A stretch of 64,000 bases of DNA from positions 769,519 to 833,518 of the forward strand of contig JACOUT010000009.1 in NCBI GenBank assembly GCA_016177705.1, in the 5' to 3' direction. The stretch is from Deltaproteobacteria bacterium. GTDB lineage: Bacteria > Myxococcota > UBA727 > VGSZ01. Positions 43,807 through 53,527 of this stretch are shown here, piece after piece; the stretch's first letter is position 1, and every line of letters begins with the position of its first letter. The translations under genes were made by a program, and so were the position numbers. The notes beneath the pieces were generated by a model. The model searched no databases and was not told where the DNA came from. It worked only from the letters and a program-made list of their open reading frames with translations.

Positions 43807-45264
43807 CTACTGCACGCGGTAGTTCGGCGCCTCGTTGGTGATGATCACGTCGTGCACGTGCGCCTCGCGCAGCCCCGCCGCGCTCACGCGCACGAAGCGC
43901 GCCTTGGCGCGCAGGTCGGACAAGGTAGGAGCGCCGAGGTAGCCCATGCCGCTGCGCACGCCGCCGACCAACTGGAAGAGCTGCGTTGCCACCGGCCCAC
44001 GGAAGGGCACGCGCCCCTCGATGCCCTCGGGCACGAGCTTGGCGGTCTCGTGCACGTCGGCCTGGCCGTAGCGCTCGCGGCTGCCCTGCCCGCTCGCCAT
44101 GGCGCCGAGGCTGCCCATGCCGCGGTACACCTTGAAGGACCGGCCCTGGTACAGCACCACCTCGCCAGGCGCCTCCGCGGTGCCGGCGAACAGCGAGCCG
44201 ACCATGACGGCGTCGGCACCTGCGGCGAGCGCCTTCACGCAGTCGCCTGAGACCTTGACGCCGCCGTCGGCGATGGCGGTGGCGCCGAGGCGATGCGCGG
44301 CGCCGGCCGCCTCGAGCACCGCCGTCACCTGCGGCACGCCCACGCCGGCGACGATGCGCGTGGTGCAGATGGAACCCGGCCCGATGCCGACCTTGACGCA
44401 GTCAGCACCCGCCTTGACGAGCGACGCGGCGGCCTCGGCGGTGGCGATGTTGCCGCCCACCAGGCACAGCTCGGGGAACCAGCGGCGCAAGGCGGCGAGC
44501 GCGTCGATGACGCCCTTGCTGTGGCCGTGCGCGGTGTCGACCACCAGCACGTCCACCCCGGCGTCGACGAGCGCGTGGGCGCGCCCCTCGAGATCGCGGC
44601 CTGGGCCCACCGCCGCGGCGCACAACAGGCGCCCCAGGTGATCGCGGGCCGCATGCGGAAACTCTTTGACCTTCTGCAAGTCCTTGACGGTGATCAGCCC
44701 CTTGAGCGTGAGGTCGTCGTCGACGACGAGCAGCTTCTCGATGCGGTGGCGGTAGAGCAGCTCGAGGCTCTCGTCCTTGCCGATGCCCTCGCGCGCGGTG
44801 ACGAGCTTGGTGGTCATCACCACGCTCACCGGGTCGGCGGGGTTGGCGGCGCGCAGATCGCGGCGCGTGACGATGCCTTTGACGCGCCCGGCGCCGTCGA
44901 CGACCGGGAAGCCCGAGACGCCGTGGCGCTCCATGCGCTCGAAGGCCTCGGCGGCCTTGGAATCGGGGCTGAGCGTGATCGGATCGCGGACGATGCCGGC
45001 CTCGTAGCGCTTCACGCGCCGCACCATCTCGGCCTGATCCTGCGGCCCGAGGTTCTTGTGCACGACGCCGAGGCCGCCCGCTTGCGCCATGGCGATGGCC
45101 ATCTCGGCCTCGGTGACGGTGTCCATCGCGGCCGACAGGAACGGCACCGGCAGCTCGACGCCGCGGCCGAGCGCGGTGACGGTTCTCACCTCGCTCGGCA
45201 GCACCGCGCTCTCGGCGGGCACCAGCGAGACGTCGTCGAAGGTGAGCGCGTCCTTGATCTCCAT
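43807..45264 (-). CDS. guaB: IMP dehydrogenase
   Basis: A 485-residue enzyme that oxidises IMP to XMP with NAD, the committed step to GMP. The TIM-barrel has VVDTAHGHS, the GPGSICTTR loop with the catalytic Cys, and the [17 protein letters not shown] phosphate site. Two CBS domains are inserted at ~95-205 ([38 protein letters not shown]). Its ATG lies one base after the stop of the preceding gene, so the two are tightly coupled. guaA is downstream. Confidence 0.96.
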   Translation of the reverse strand: MEIKDALTFDDVSLVPAESAVLPSEVRTVTALGRGVELPVPFLSAAMDTVTEAEMAIAMAQAGGLGVVHKNLGPQDQAEMVRRVKRYEAGIVRDPITLSPDSKAAEAFERMERHGVSGFPVVDGAGRVKGIVTRRDLRAANPADPVSVVMTTKLVTAREGIGKDESLELLYRHRIEKLLVVDDDLTLKGLITVKDLQKVKEFPHAARDHLGRLLCAAAVGPGRDLEGRAHALVDAGVDVLVVDTAHGHSKGVIDALAALRRWFPELCLVGGNIATAEAAASLVKAGADCVKVGIGPGSICTTRIVAGVGVPQVTAVLEAAGAAHRLGATAIADGGVKVSGDCVKALAAGADAVMVGSLFAGTAEAPGEVVLYQGRSFKVYRGMGSLGAMASGQGSRERYGQADVHETAKLVPEGIEGRVPFRGPVATQLFQLVGGVRSGMGYLGAPTLSDLRAKARFVRVSAAGLREAHVHDVIITNEAPNYRVQ

Positions 45265-45265
45265 C

Positions 45266-46405
45266 TCAACCCTTGCCCTTGCCCTTCTTGCCCTTGCCCT
45301 TACCGTCGTCGGGCGGCGGCGGCGGCGGCGCCTCGGCCGTCGGGGGTGCTGCCTCGAGCAGCTTGTCGATCGCCGCAGACAGCGCCACGGAGTCCTTGGC
45401 GAAGGCGTCGATGCGCGGCGCCAGCACCGCGAGCGCCTCGTCGGCGGCGGCCTCACCCGCGAGCGGCGAGCCCGTGCACGCGGCAGCGGCGCCGCGCACC
45501 TGGCGCATGAAGGCACAGGCGAGCAGCTCGGTGGCGAAGGCCTTGTCGTCGGCGAGCGCTGCGCGCGCCTTGTCCGACAGCTTCTGGCGCGCGTCGACCA
45601 GCGTGCCCGCCTTGGCGGCCTTGGCGGCGTCGCGCGCCACCAGCGTGCGCGCGTAGGCGGCCACCACGGCGTTCAGCGCCGCGTCGTCGTCGGCGGCGCC
45701 GCGCGACGGACCCGCCACCACGGCGGTCAGCTCGCCTCGGTGCACGCGCCCGAGCGTGCCGTGCGCGTCGAGCTGGTTGAGCACCAGCGACACGCGGCCC
45801 TGCGCGCCCGAGTCGTCGAGCAACTGGTCCTGCGCGTCGCCCAGGCGCACCAACGCGGTGGTCGCCTTCACCGGCTTGTCGAGCAGCGGCAACAAGCGCT
45901 TCTGCTCGGGCTTCACCTCTTCGCCGACCAGCTTGACCACCTGCGCGCCGCCCTCCTCGTTCAACCAATCGCGCATGGGTCCGGCGATGGCAGTTGCCAG
46001 CGCCGAGCCGCCCTTGACCTCGAAGTTCGGCGCCGGACCGAGCTCGAGCGCCGCCGCCAGGTAGTCGGCGCGCGGACGCGCGTTCTTGTCGACGACGGCG
46101 CCGAGGGCCTTCAGGGCCGCGCCCGGCCGGCCCAGGCTCGCGCGCGCGCGCTCGCGCGCCTTGGTGTGCTGCGGGCGCTCGAGCGGCAGCGGGCCTACCA
46201 GCGTGTCGCCGTCGTAGCCGAGCCCGTTCAGCATGACGAACAGGGTGGCCACGCGCGTGTCGATGCCGACCTCGACGCCGTCCTCGGTGTAGAGCGACTG
46301 CACCGACGACCACTGCGCGTGCGCCGGCGCGGCGACGAGCGCGAGCGCGCAGGCGAGCAGGGGGAACGTGGCGGTGGCGACGAGAGACGGCGGCGCGCGG
46401 CGCAT
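45266..46405 (-). CDS. Secreted protein with Lys/Gly-rich tail, unknown function
   Basis: A 379-residue exported protein (signal peptide ending AHAQ). The domain from ~35 to ~330 is mostly helical and contains [29 protein letters not shown] and [20 protein letters not shown]; no family was recognised with confidence. The end is a low-complexity Pro then Gly/Lys run ([18 protein letters not shown]), which could bind acidic polymers. GAGGTAG lies upstream of the ATG. The stop is one base from the guaB start, an unusual partner for a purine gene. Confidence 0.78.
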   Translation of the reverse strand: MRRAPPSLVATATFPLLACALALVAAPAHAQWSSVQSLYTEDGVEVGIDTRVATLFVMLNGLGYDGDTLVGPLPLERPQHTKARERARASLGRPGAALKALGAVVDKNARPRADYLAAALELGPAPNFEVKGGSALATAIAGPMRDWLNEEGGAQVVKLVGEEVKPEQKRLLPLLDKPVKATTALVRLGDAQDQLLDDSGAQGRVSLVLNQLDAHGTLGRVHRGELTAVVAGPSRGAADDDAALNAVVAAYARTLVARDAAKAAKAGTLVDARQKLSDKARAALADDKAFATELLACAFMRQVRGAAAACTGSPLAGEAAADEALAVLAPRIDAFAKDSVALSAAIDKLLEAAPPTAEAPPPPPPDDGKGKGKKGKGKG

Positions 46406-46595
46406 CGGCTACCTCGAGGGGTTTCGATAGCCGGGTAGCAGAGCCCGGGTTGCATTCAAGAGGGCGGTGCCGGACACCGCGCACATGCCAAGAACACCGA
46501 ACAGGTTGACCTCCCGTCGCCGGGCGCGCCCTCTTCGCCGATGGCTGCGTTGCCCCTCCCGTCGCTTGGACACCACCAAGCTCGGTCGGCGCGCC

Positions 46596-47243
46596 TTGCC
46601 ATCAGCGAAGAGGCCGCGCCGGGCTCGGTCCGGCCAACCTGATCGGTGTTCTAGCCGCGCCCTGGCAGCCGCGCTCGCGCTCGGCGCCCTCTCGCTCGCG
46701 TGCCCGCTGCTCGTCGCTTGTGAGGAGCCCAAGCCCGATCGCCTGGCGCTCGACCCGACGGGACCCTTCTCGTTCGAGAAGCGCGGCGAGCACGAGCAGG
46801 TGAAGGCGGCGGCGTTTCGCGGCCCCAGGCCGTACGTCAAGCCGGTGCCCGTCGAGTTCGCGTCGGCCGACACCACCGTCGCCACCGTCGACCCGGACGG
46901 CACCATCCGCGCTACCGGCTCGGGTACCACCACCATCACGGCGAGCGCGTGGGGGCTGTCGACCACGGCCGAGGTGAAGGTGCGCATCGTCGGCTCCATC
47001 GCGCTCGCCGACGACGTGCCCAAGCCCTACAAGATGAACGCCAAGCCGCGCGCGCTCAAGGCCGTCGTCAAGGACGACAAGGGCGTGGTCATCGAGGGCT
47101 ACAAGGTGGCCTGGCGCGCCACCGACTACTGCGTCGAGGTCGACGACGAAGGCGTCATCAAGCCGCTGTCGGACGGCGACTGCGACATCGAGGCACGCGC
47201 CGCGGATCAGTACGCGCGCATCAAGCTGCAAGTGCGCGAGTAG
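46596..47243 (+). CDS. Lipoprotein with Ig-like (Big_2-type) domain
   Basis: A lipoprotein with lipobox LLVAC and a mature part that reads as a bacterial Ig-like domain of the Big_2 type (FASADTTVATVDPDGTIRA, GSGTTTITASAWGLS). A second, shorter Ig-like region follows to the end. The start is uncertain: a TTG at 46596 gives a plausible 43-residue basic signal, while a GTG at 46467 and an ATG at 46485 would add an unlikely Arg-rich extension. The gene is divergent from the Lys/Gly-tail gene and converges on the pseudokinase gene with a 4-bp gap. Confidence 0.7.
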   Translation: MPSAKRPRRARSGQPDRCSSRALAAALALGALSLACPLLVACEEPKPDRLALDPTGPFSFEKRGEHEQVKAAAFRGPRPYVKPVPVEFASADTTVATVDPDGTIRATGSGTTTITASAWGLSTTAEVKVRIVGSIALADDVPKPYKMNAKPRALKAVVKDDKGVVIEGYKVAWRATDYCVEVDDEGVIKPLSDGDCDIEARAADQYARIKLQVRE

Positions 47244-47247
47244 CGCC

Positions 47248-48555
47248 TCACTCGGTCTTGTCCTCGTCGAACGGCGAGCGCATCTCGACGGTCGGCCCTG
47301 CCTCGACCTCGGAGGCCACGGGCGGTGGCGCCGCGGCCGGCCGCTTCTTCGAGTCCTCCACCGGCAGCACGTCCTTGGCCGAGGCCCACGGTGGGTCGGA
47401 CGTCGACGGGCGCGAGCTGCTCGCGCGCGAGGGCGGCATGGGCAGCTTCTGCGTGGTGTCGTCGGCCATCTCTCGGACGCGGCCGATCTCGACGCGACCG
47501 TGCTCGGCGCGCGCGACCTCGGGCGCGGCAGTGCCCTCGTCGGTGAAGACGCGATCGACCGCCTCGTGATCCGATCCCGAGCTGCGCAGCGCGAAGGCCG
47601 GCAGCGAACGCGCGGTGCGGACATCGTCGTCGGCCTCGGGGGGCCAGGCGATCCACGCCTCCTGCGCCACCTCGGCGGCGCGCGCGTCGTCCTGCGAGGG
47701 CTCCGGATCGGGCGCCGGCGGCGGTATCGCGACCTTGCGCTCGCCCGCCGTCGCCGCGTCGATCAGCTCGGCGGGCGACCGATCACCGGCCACGTCATGC
47801 AGCGCGCGCGCCAAGCGGTCGATGAGCAGGTCCAGGCCGGGTCGCTCGTCGGGGACCGCCGCCAGCCCGTCGGCCAGGATGGGCGCGAGCGCCGCGCCGC
47901 TCCTGCCGAGGCGCGGCGCGGCGGCCGCCGACGCATCACCGGCGCACAGCGCGCGCAGCACCTGCGCGATCAGGAAGACGTCGGTGGCGGCGTTGGCCGG
48001 CGCGTAGCGCGCGCCGATCTCGGGCGCGCGAAAGGGCGTGGGCGCGCTCGGATCGTCGGCGGCACCCGCGAGCGGGCGCAGCGAGACGCCCCCGCGCTGC
48101 AGCACCAAGGCGTCGAGCCGCAGGCCGGCAGCGAACAGGCTCGAGATGCCCGCGCCGCGCGCGCCCGCCCACACGTCCTTGTCGAGCAACTCGGCCGCCG
48201 TGCGCGCGAGCGCGAGCGCGACCGCGACCGCGAGCGCGACGTCGGGCGCGGCCCGGCGTGAGCGGTCGTGCTCGAGCAGCGAGCGCACGTCGAGCCCTTC
48301 GAGCGGATCGGCGACCGCATAGAGCGAGCCCTCGCAGCGACCCACCTCGTGAATGCGCGCCACCCGATCGTGGCGCGCGGCCGCGAGCGCCTCGGCGGAC
48401 GCGATCAGGCGCTGCTCGATCTTGGCGGGGCCATAGAGCGCGAGGTGGACCGCGCCCTCGAAGCGGCCGGCGCGCCAGCGCCGGGCCCGCACCACCTCGG
48501 CGCCGCCGTAGCTCGGCACGGCGCGCACGAGGGAGTACGCGCCGAACGTGCTCAT
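47248..48555 (-). CDS. Pseudokinase-like protein
   Basis: A 435-residue protein that resembles a degraded protein kinase. The first ~100 residues follow the N-lobe pattern (AYSLVRAVPSYGGAEVVRAR and ADPLEGLDVRSLLEH) but without a glycine-rich loop or a clear Lys. The HRDLKPxN, DFG and APE motifs are absent (only APEIGARYAPANAATDVFLI remains in the activation area). The C-terminal ~150 residues are charged and disordered-looking. Its ATG overlaps the stop of the HAMP gene (ATGA), so the two proteins likely act as a pair. Kinase activity is not expected. Confidence 0.7.
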   Translation of the reverse strand: MSTFGAYSLVRAVPSYGGAEVVRARRWRAGRFEGAVHLALYGPAKIEQRLIASAEALAAARHDRVARIHEVGRCEGSLYAVADPLEGLDVRSLLEHDRSRRAAPDVALAVAVALALARTAAELLDKDVWAGARGAGISSLFAAGLRLDALVLQRGGVSLRPLAGAADDPSAPTPFRAPEIGARYAPANAATDVFLIAQVLRALCAGDASAAAAPRLGRSGAALAPILADGLAAVPDERPGLDLLIDRLARALHDVAGDRSPAELIDAATAGERKVAIPPPAPDPEPSQDDARAAEVAQEAWIAWPPEADDDVRTARSLPAFALRSSGSDHEAVDRVFTDEGTAAPEVARAEHGRVEIGRVREMADDTTQKLPMPPSRASSSRPSTSDPPWASAKDVLPVEDSKKRPAAAPPPVASEVEAGPTVEMRSPFDEDKTE

Positions 48556-49133
48556 CCCGCCTTGGGTGCGCCCCCGGCGACACGCCCTTCGCGCTCGGCG
48601 ATCAGCTTCTCGAGCGTCGACTGCTCGGCGGCCGGCACGCCCGCCTTCTTGGCCGCGTCGAGCACCGCCTTGAGGCGCCCGACTTCGTCGTCGTCGCGTT
48701 TGCGCAGTGTGTCGATCATCTTGCCGAAGCTGTCGAACGCGTCGCGAAACTCGTCGCCGGCGCGCAGCGGGCGCATGGTGGGGTAGTTGCCGCTCGAGAT
48801 GCTCTCCATGTGGCGCTGCAACACGAAGATGGGGCCGCACACCCGGTGCGTGATCAAGAGGCCCATGACGCCGAGCACCGCCACCTCGACCGCGAGGAAG
48901 GCGAGCGTGATGGTGAAGACGAAGCGCGCGTCGTCGCTGTTGAGCTTGTCGTTGACCTCGGGGGACAGCGACGCGAGGTCGATGACCTCGTTCATCTCCA
49001 TGTAGCTCTTCCACAGGAAGTAGCCGAGCACGAGCGAGATCGCGGCCGCGATGCCGACGATGATGCCGGTGTACTTGAACTGGAACTGCCGATCGACGAT
49101 CGGGATCAGTCTTCGCTTGTAGGCCTGGGCCAT
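48552..49133 (-). CDS. Two-helix membrane protein with cytoplasmic HAMP domain
   Basis: A 193-residue protein. Membrane helices at ~20-42 and ~70-95 flank a ~30-residue external loop. A HAMP domain follows (~95-150): THRVCGPIFVLQRHMESISS, then MRPLRAGDEFRDAFDSF. A short coiled coil and tail finish the protein, with no kinase, cyclase or chemotaxis domain. It therefore needs a partner for output, and the overlapping pseudokinase gene downstream is the obvious candidate. GGAG lies upstream of the ATG. Confidence 0.82.
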   Translation of the reverse strand: MAQAYKRRLIPIVDRQFQFKYTGIIVGIAAAISLVLGYFLWKSYMEMNEVIDLASLSPEVNDKLNSDDARFVFTITLAFLAVEVAVLGVMGLLITHRVCGPIFVLQRHMESISSGNYPTMRPLRAGDEFRDAFDSFGKMIDTLRKRDDDEVGRLKAVLDAAKKAGVPAAEQSTLEKLIAEREGRVAGGAPKAG

Positions 49134-49152
49134 GCGGGTACTCCGACGACGA

Positions 49153-49171
49153 GCGGTCGCTGCGCGACCGC
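49153..49171. promoter_or_regulatory. Inverted repeat in a divergent promoter region
   Basis: A perfect 7-bp dyad GCGGTCG-CTGCG-CGACCGC lies 20 bp from the HAMP gene start, in the 182-bp divergent gap that also precedes the outer-membrane protein gene. It is a reasonable operator candidate; the base composition of the region makes chance dyads common. Confidence 0.3.
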
Positions 49172-49315
49172 CGACGGTCGCCGATGCTACGCGCGGGGGG
49201 TGCGGCGAGGCAAGGCTGGCGGTCGGCCCGCAGGCGGCGCGGCCGGCAGCACGCGCCGTCACCACGAGCCGACGCGAGCTTTTGCGCCGGGCCGGTCCTG
49301 GGCCAGGATGCCCCC

Positions 49316-50926
49316 ATGTCATCGCGCCTCCTCCCCCAGATCGCCGCAGCACTCGCTGCACTGCTCACCGGGCTGCTCGCGTGCGGCGCCGCCGCGGCGC
49401 TCGCGCACGTCGGCGACGGACGCTCCGCACAACCCGGCGACGTGGTGGAGCCGACACCGGCCGTCGACGCCACCGCGCCCATTCCGCAGGACGCAGGCCC
49501 CGTGCCGGTCGACGCCGGCCTGCCGCTCGTGGCGACCGAACAGCCGGTGACGGCGGAGCCGACACCGACCGCGATCGCCGACGACGGGACCACCGCACCC
49601 GTGCCGACCTCGACGCCTCGAACGAACGAGCCCGCGCCCGCCGTCGACGAGCCCGCGCCCTCGGTCGACGAGCGGGCACCGCGCATCGATCCTGCCGGCG
49701 AGCGCGCCCCGGAGACACCGCCGCAGGCCGCCGAGGAGGCCGTCGTGCCCGACGGCATCGGCTTCGGCGGGGTGCCCGCGCTCGCCTACGACGCCGACAA
49801 CGGCTTCGGCTTCGGCGTCATCGGCAACATGTTCATCCATGACGGCGAGACGCGCCCCTATCGCGCCTCGGTGATGCTGCAGCTCTTCATGACCACCAAG
49901 CTCGTGCACGACCACCACCTCACCGCCGACTGGCTCAAGGTGGCCGGCTTGCCGCTGCGCCTGTGGTCGCGGCTGGGCTACCTGCAGTCGCGCTCGCAGA
50001 ACTACTGCGGGCTCGGCGGCGACGTCGCGTGCGATCCGGGGCTGGCCGAGGCCGAGGCGGCGCGCCTGAACCTCGACGGCGACGAGGCCGACACCTTCGT
50101 GCAGCACTACTACCAGCGCCGCTTCATCAACCCCTACGCACAGCTCCAAGCGCGCTGGGCGCTGGTGGAGGCACCCGCGCGCTTCGAGGTGACCGGCGGC
50201 CTGCGCGGCGGTTGGTTCATCCCGGGCACCTGGGACGACGAGGACGGCGACGGCGGCGCCGACCTCGCCCCCTTCCCCGGCAGCCTGTACGCGGGCGAGT
50301 TCCCCGAGGGCGAGCCCGGCTTCGAGACGATCGCTCAGCTCGGCGTCATGCTCGACACGCGCGACAACGAGCCGGCGCCGAACGAGGGCGTGTGGCTCGA
50401 AGCGTCGGCGCGGGCGTCATCGCCGTTCATCGGTAGCGCCTGGCAGTGGGCGGGCGGCAACGTCACGCTGCGCGGCTACGCGCCGCTCGACGACGATCGC
50501 ACGCTGGTCTTGTGCAACCGCCTGATCTTCGACGGCGTCATCGGCGACCCACCGATCCAGTCGCTGGTGCGCCTGGGCGGCAGCAACGACTTCTACGTGC
50601 TCGGCGGCGCCGATCTCGGCCGCGGCATTCGCGCGCAGCGCTACATCGGCAAGCTGCGCGTCATCGACACCACGGAGCTGCGCTGGCGCTTCCTCGACAC
50701 CGAGGTGGTCGGGCAGCGGCTCGCGTTCGCGGCTGCCGGCTTCGTCGACGCCGGCCTGGTCGGGCGTGAGCTCACCGAGCCCGGCCCGATGCCGCTGCAG
50801 GCGGGCGGCGGCGGCGGCCTGCGCGTCGCCTGGAACGAGAACTTCATCATCCGCTTCGACGTGGGCTTCTCGTCCGTCGAGGCCTGGCAGCCGATGATCT
50901 ACCTGCTGATCGCCAACCCGTTCTGA
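49316..50926 (+). CDS. Outer-membrane Omp85/BamA-like beta-barrel protein
   Basis: A 536-residue protein. Signal peptide, then an Ala/Pro/Glu/Asp-rich segment to ~150 that contains a short repeat (DEPAPAVDEPAPSVDERAP), then a beta-barrel-like region with alternating aromatic strands: NGFGFGVIGNMFIHDG, VMLQLFMTTKLV, GLRGGWFIPG, FETIAQLGVMLDTRDNEPAP, VTLRGYAPLDDD, LRWRFLDTEVVGQRL, IIRFDVGFSSVEAWQPM. The closing Phe fits an outer-membrane barrel. It resembles BamA/TamA-type surface antigens without POTRA domains. ATG has AGGA upstream. Confidence 0.8.
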   Translation: MSSRLLPQIAAALAALLTGLLACGAAAALAHVGDGRSAQPGDVVEPTPAVDATAPIPQDAGPVPVDAGLPLVATEQPVTAEPTPTAIADDGTTAPVPTSTPRTNEPAPAVDEPAPSVDERAPRIDPAGERAPETPPQAAEEAVVPDGIGFGGVPALAYDADNGFGFGVIGNMFIHDGETRPYRASVMLQLFMTTKLVHDHHLTADWLKVAGLPLRLWSRLGYLQSRSQNYCGLGGDVACDPGLAEAEAARLNLDGDEADTFVQHYYQRRFINPYAQLQARWALVEAPARFEVTGGLRGGWFIPGTWDDEDGDGGADLAPFPGSLYAGEFPEGEPGFETIAQLGVMLDTRDNEPAPNEGVWLEASARASSPFIGSAWQWAGGNVTLRGYAPLDDDRTLVLCNRLIFDGVIGDPPIQSLVRLGGSNDFYVLGGADLGRGIRAQRYIGKLRVIDTTELRWRFLDTEVVGQRLAFAAAGFVDAGLVGRELTEPGPMPLQAGGGGGLRVAWNENFIIRFDVGFSSVEAWQPMIYLLIANPF

Positions 50927-50960
50927 GCGCGGCTCGTCGAGGCCGCTCCTTGAGGCCCCG

Positions 50961-52592
50961 CTACTTGAGGCACCGTGCGGCGCACTGGTTGACGCGCTCG
51001 GCGTAGGCGGCCTTCTCGGGCTTCTTGGCCGGGTCGAGCGCGAGCTTGCCCCACTCGTCTTTGCTGATCGACTTGGCGCAGGCCATCTTCGGGCACTGCT
51101 CCTTGGTGCGATCGATCTTCTCGATGGTGCTGAGCTTGTCGAGCGAGATCTTCTTGGGCGGCGGCGGGCGGCGCTTGGGCGGTGGATCCTTGGCGGGCAC
51201 TGGTTCGGGCTGGACCGGCGGCGGTACCACCACCACGGGCGGCGTCGGCGGCGGCGGCGGCGGCGGCTGGGGCGGCGGGTCCGGCTTGGTGATCACGATC
51301 TCCGGCTCCGGCTCCATCACGCGCACGCCGACCGCGACGCCGAGCGCGACCAGGCCGACCACGCCGAACAGCGCCGCCGCCATCGGCCAGCGCGGCTTGG
51401 CGGCCTTCGGCATCTCGAACAGGCCGCTCGTCGGGAAGATCTCGGTCGGGTCGTTGATCGACTTGGCATGCACCGAGGTGGCGATGGAGAAGACGGCGTC
51501 GTCGGTGGGGGCGCTGGTCGGCGCCACGAAGCCGGGCCGCGCCTGCGACGAGACGTGCGCGAACTTCTGCAACAGCTCGCGCGTGCCACGCAGGTCGTCG
51601 GAGAAGAGCGACGCCATGATCTCGCGCAGCTGCTTGGCGCCCGCGTGCAGGTCGCGCATGCGCGCATACCCCAAGATGGCCTCGCGCAGCTCGCCGCACG
51701 ACGGGTACCGGTTGGCTCTTTCGGGGTCGAGTGCCTTCTCGAGGATGCTGCGCAGCGCGGGCTCGAGGCGGTCCATGGCGGGGGCGCGGTAGGTGCCGGT
51801 GCCCGCCGTCAGCCACACCTCCTGGTTGCTCAGCCCGGCGTAGTAGCGCTCCTCGGTGAGCAGCTCGTAGGCGACCACGGCGGCCGAAAACTGGTCGGAG
51901 CGCGCGTCCACCGGGTCGCCGCGCGCGTGCTCCGGCGACATGTAGGAGATCTTGCCCATCACCGTCGCCTGGCTGCCGGCGTGCGAGTCGTCGGTCTCGG
52001 GGCGGCCCTTCTCGGCGAGGCCGAAGTCGATGAGCTTGACCTCGCCCTCGAGGTTGATCATGACGTTTTGCGGCGAGACGTCTCGGTGCACCAGGCGCAA
52101 GGGCTCGCCGCTCACCGGGTCGGCGTGGCGGTGCGCGTAGTCGAGCGCGTCCAGCATCTCGCAGACGATGTGCAGCGTGCAGGCCTCGGGCAGGTGGCGG
52201 CCGTGCTGCAACAGCTCGGTGTGCACGGTGCGCACGTCGCGCCCGATCACCAGCTCCATCGCCAGGTAGTAGCTGTTGCCCACGCGCCCGACGTCGAACA
52301 CCGGGCAGATGTTCCGATGCGAGAGCTGCACGACCACGCGTGCTTCGTCGACGAAGCGCTGCACGTACTCGGGATCGCCGGTGAAGCGGCTGCGCAGCGT
52401 CTTGACGACGCAGTGCTTCTCGATGCCCATCATGCCGCCGGTCTTGGCGAGGAAGACGTTGCCCATGCCGCCGCGCGCGAGTGGGTGGAGCAGCAGGTAG
52501 TGGCCGAAGGGTGCTGGGAAATCCGTAGCGGCTTCGGACTCTTGGTCCGGCAGCAACGGGTTCACAGGGGCGAAGGTTGGCTCGGTCACCAT
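50961..52592 (-). CDS. Membrane-anchored Ser/Thr protein kinase
   Basis: A 543-residue kinase. Kinase domain at ~29-305: GGMGNVFLA, CVVKTLRSR, LVHRDVSPQNVMI (the myxobacterial variant of the catalytic loop), LIDFGLAEKG and GKISYMSPEHARG. A helix at ~400-425 is the membrane anchor. The Pro-rich external part ends with a ~60-residue Cys-containing tail (four Cys, QCPKMACAKS and NQCAARCLK). The kinase lacks a recognised sensory domain, so the external tail may be it. ATG at 52592 chosen; an upstream frame is Arg-rich. Divergent from the next secreted protein. Confidence 0.9.
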   Translation of the reverse strand: MVTEPTFAPVNPLLPDQESEAATDFPAPFGHYLLLHPLARGGMGNVFLAKTGGMMGIEKHCVVKTLRSRFTGDPEYVQRFVDEARVVVQLSHRNICPVFDVGRVGNSYYLAMELVIGRDVRTVHTELLQHGRHLPEACTLHIVCEMLDALDYAHRHADPVSGEPLRLVHRDVSPQNVMINLEGEVKLIDFGLAEKGRPETDDSHAGSQATVMGKISYMSPEHARGDPVDARSDQFSAAVVAYELLTEERYYAGLSNQEVWLTAGTGTYRAPAMDRLEPALRSILEKALDPERANRYPSCGELREAILGYARMRDLHAGAKQLREIMASLFSDDLRGTRELLQKFAHVSSQARPGFVAPTSAPTDDAVFSIATSVHAKSINDPTEIFPTSGLFEMPKAAKPRWPMAAALFGVVGLVALGVAVGVRVMEPEPEIVITKPDPPPQPPPPPPPTPPVVVVPPPVQPEPVPAKDPPPKRRPPPPKKISLDKLSTIEKIDRTKEQCPKMACAKSISKDEWGKLALDPAKKPEKAAYAERVNQCAARCLK

Positions 52593-52675
52593 GCTCGGGC
52601 GGGTCGCCTGTCGGGCAGGTTCGGAGTATACCCGTCGCGGGGTTTGGAGGCGCTTTCCCCGCCCCGAGGTGAGAC

Positions 52676-53449
52676 GTGATCCTTTCGTTGGTGCTCGCTG
52701 GCGTCGCAACGGCCACCTCGCCGGTCGCTGTCCTACCCGTGGCCGCCGAGGGCCGGGTGACGCTCGAGGAGCTCCCACAGCTCACCAAGCTCGACGCAGA
52801 GATCCGCGAAGCCGCGCGCGCCGCCGGCGTCAACCTGCAGGACATGGACCGCACCAAGGCCAACCTCGAGTCGCTGCGCGGCATGGGCATCTCCTGCCCC
52901 GGCGAGGACGCCGCCTGCCTGTCCAAGATCGCGGTGCTCGCCGAGGTCGAGCGCGTGGTAGTGCCGGTAGCCATCGTCAAGGAGGGAAGCTGGGACCTGA
53001 AGCTGGTGGTCGTCGACACCACACAGAAGCTGCAGAGCTTCCCCGGCGAGGTGCCCTTCGAGCCGCCCGAGGCGATGCGCGCCACCGTGCGCGCGCTCGT
53101 GTCGGCGGCGCTGCGCAGCACGTCGTCGGTGGCGCCGGTGCCGACGCCGCCTGCCCCCGCGCCCACGCCCACGCCCGCACCCACCCCCGCGCCGGTCGCG
53201 CCGACGCCTGCGCCGGCGCCGGGCGGCGCCTTCCAGATGGCGGGCATCGGCCTGGCCGCGGCAGGCGGCCTGCTGTTCGTCGGCGGCGGCGCCGGCGCCT
53301 TGGTGGTCGACTCCATGCTCGCCGAGCCCGAGCCCTTCGTCGATCGCGAGCCCAAGCTCTTCCTCGGCCGCTCACTCCTGATCGCCGCCGGCGTCGGCGT
53401 GGTCGTCGCCGGCGTGGGCGGGACCCTGATCGCCGCGTCGATGAACTGA
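52676..53449 (+). CDS. Secreted protein with Pro-rich linker and C-terminal membrane helices
   Basis: A 257-residue protein with a signal-peptide-like start (GTG; GAGGTGAG upstream). Residues ~20-145 are alpha/beta (VAVLPVAAEGRVTLEELPQL, SCPGEDAACLSKIAVLAEVERV) with a two-Cys loop and resemble small periplasmic TolB-N-like domains. A Pro/Ala/Thr linker (~150-185) is followed by two hydrophobic segments near 190-215 and 232-255. It is divergent from the membrane kinase gene, 83 bp away, and could be its partner. Family not recognised. Confidence 0.72.
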   Translation: MILSLVLAGVATATSPVAVLPVAAEGRVTLEELPQLTKLDAEIREAARAAGVNLQDMDRTKANLESLRGMGISCPGEDAACLSKIAVLAEVERVVVPVAIVKEGSWDLKLVVVDTTQKLQSFPGEVPFEPPEAMRATVRALVSAALRSTSSVAPVPTPPAPAPTPTPAPTPAPVAPTPAPAPGGAFQMAGIGLAAAGGLLFVGGGAGALVVDSMLAEPEPFVDREPKLFLGRSLLIAAGVGVVVAGVGGTLIAASMN

Positions 53450-53527
53450 TCTGGCGCGCCGGCACGGTCGCTGCACGTGCTTACCGTGGCATTCGAACCC
53501 GACTAGGACCAACGGGCGGAGGACAGC

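Noticed and set aside
53485-53505. T-loop-like sequence with TTCGAA, suggesting a tRNA
   Set aside because: Neither strand gives the T-arm stem pairing or an acceptor stem around it.
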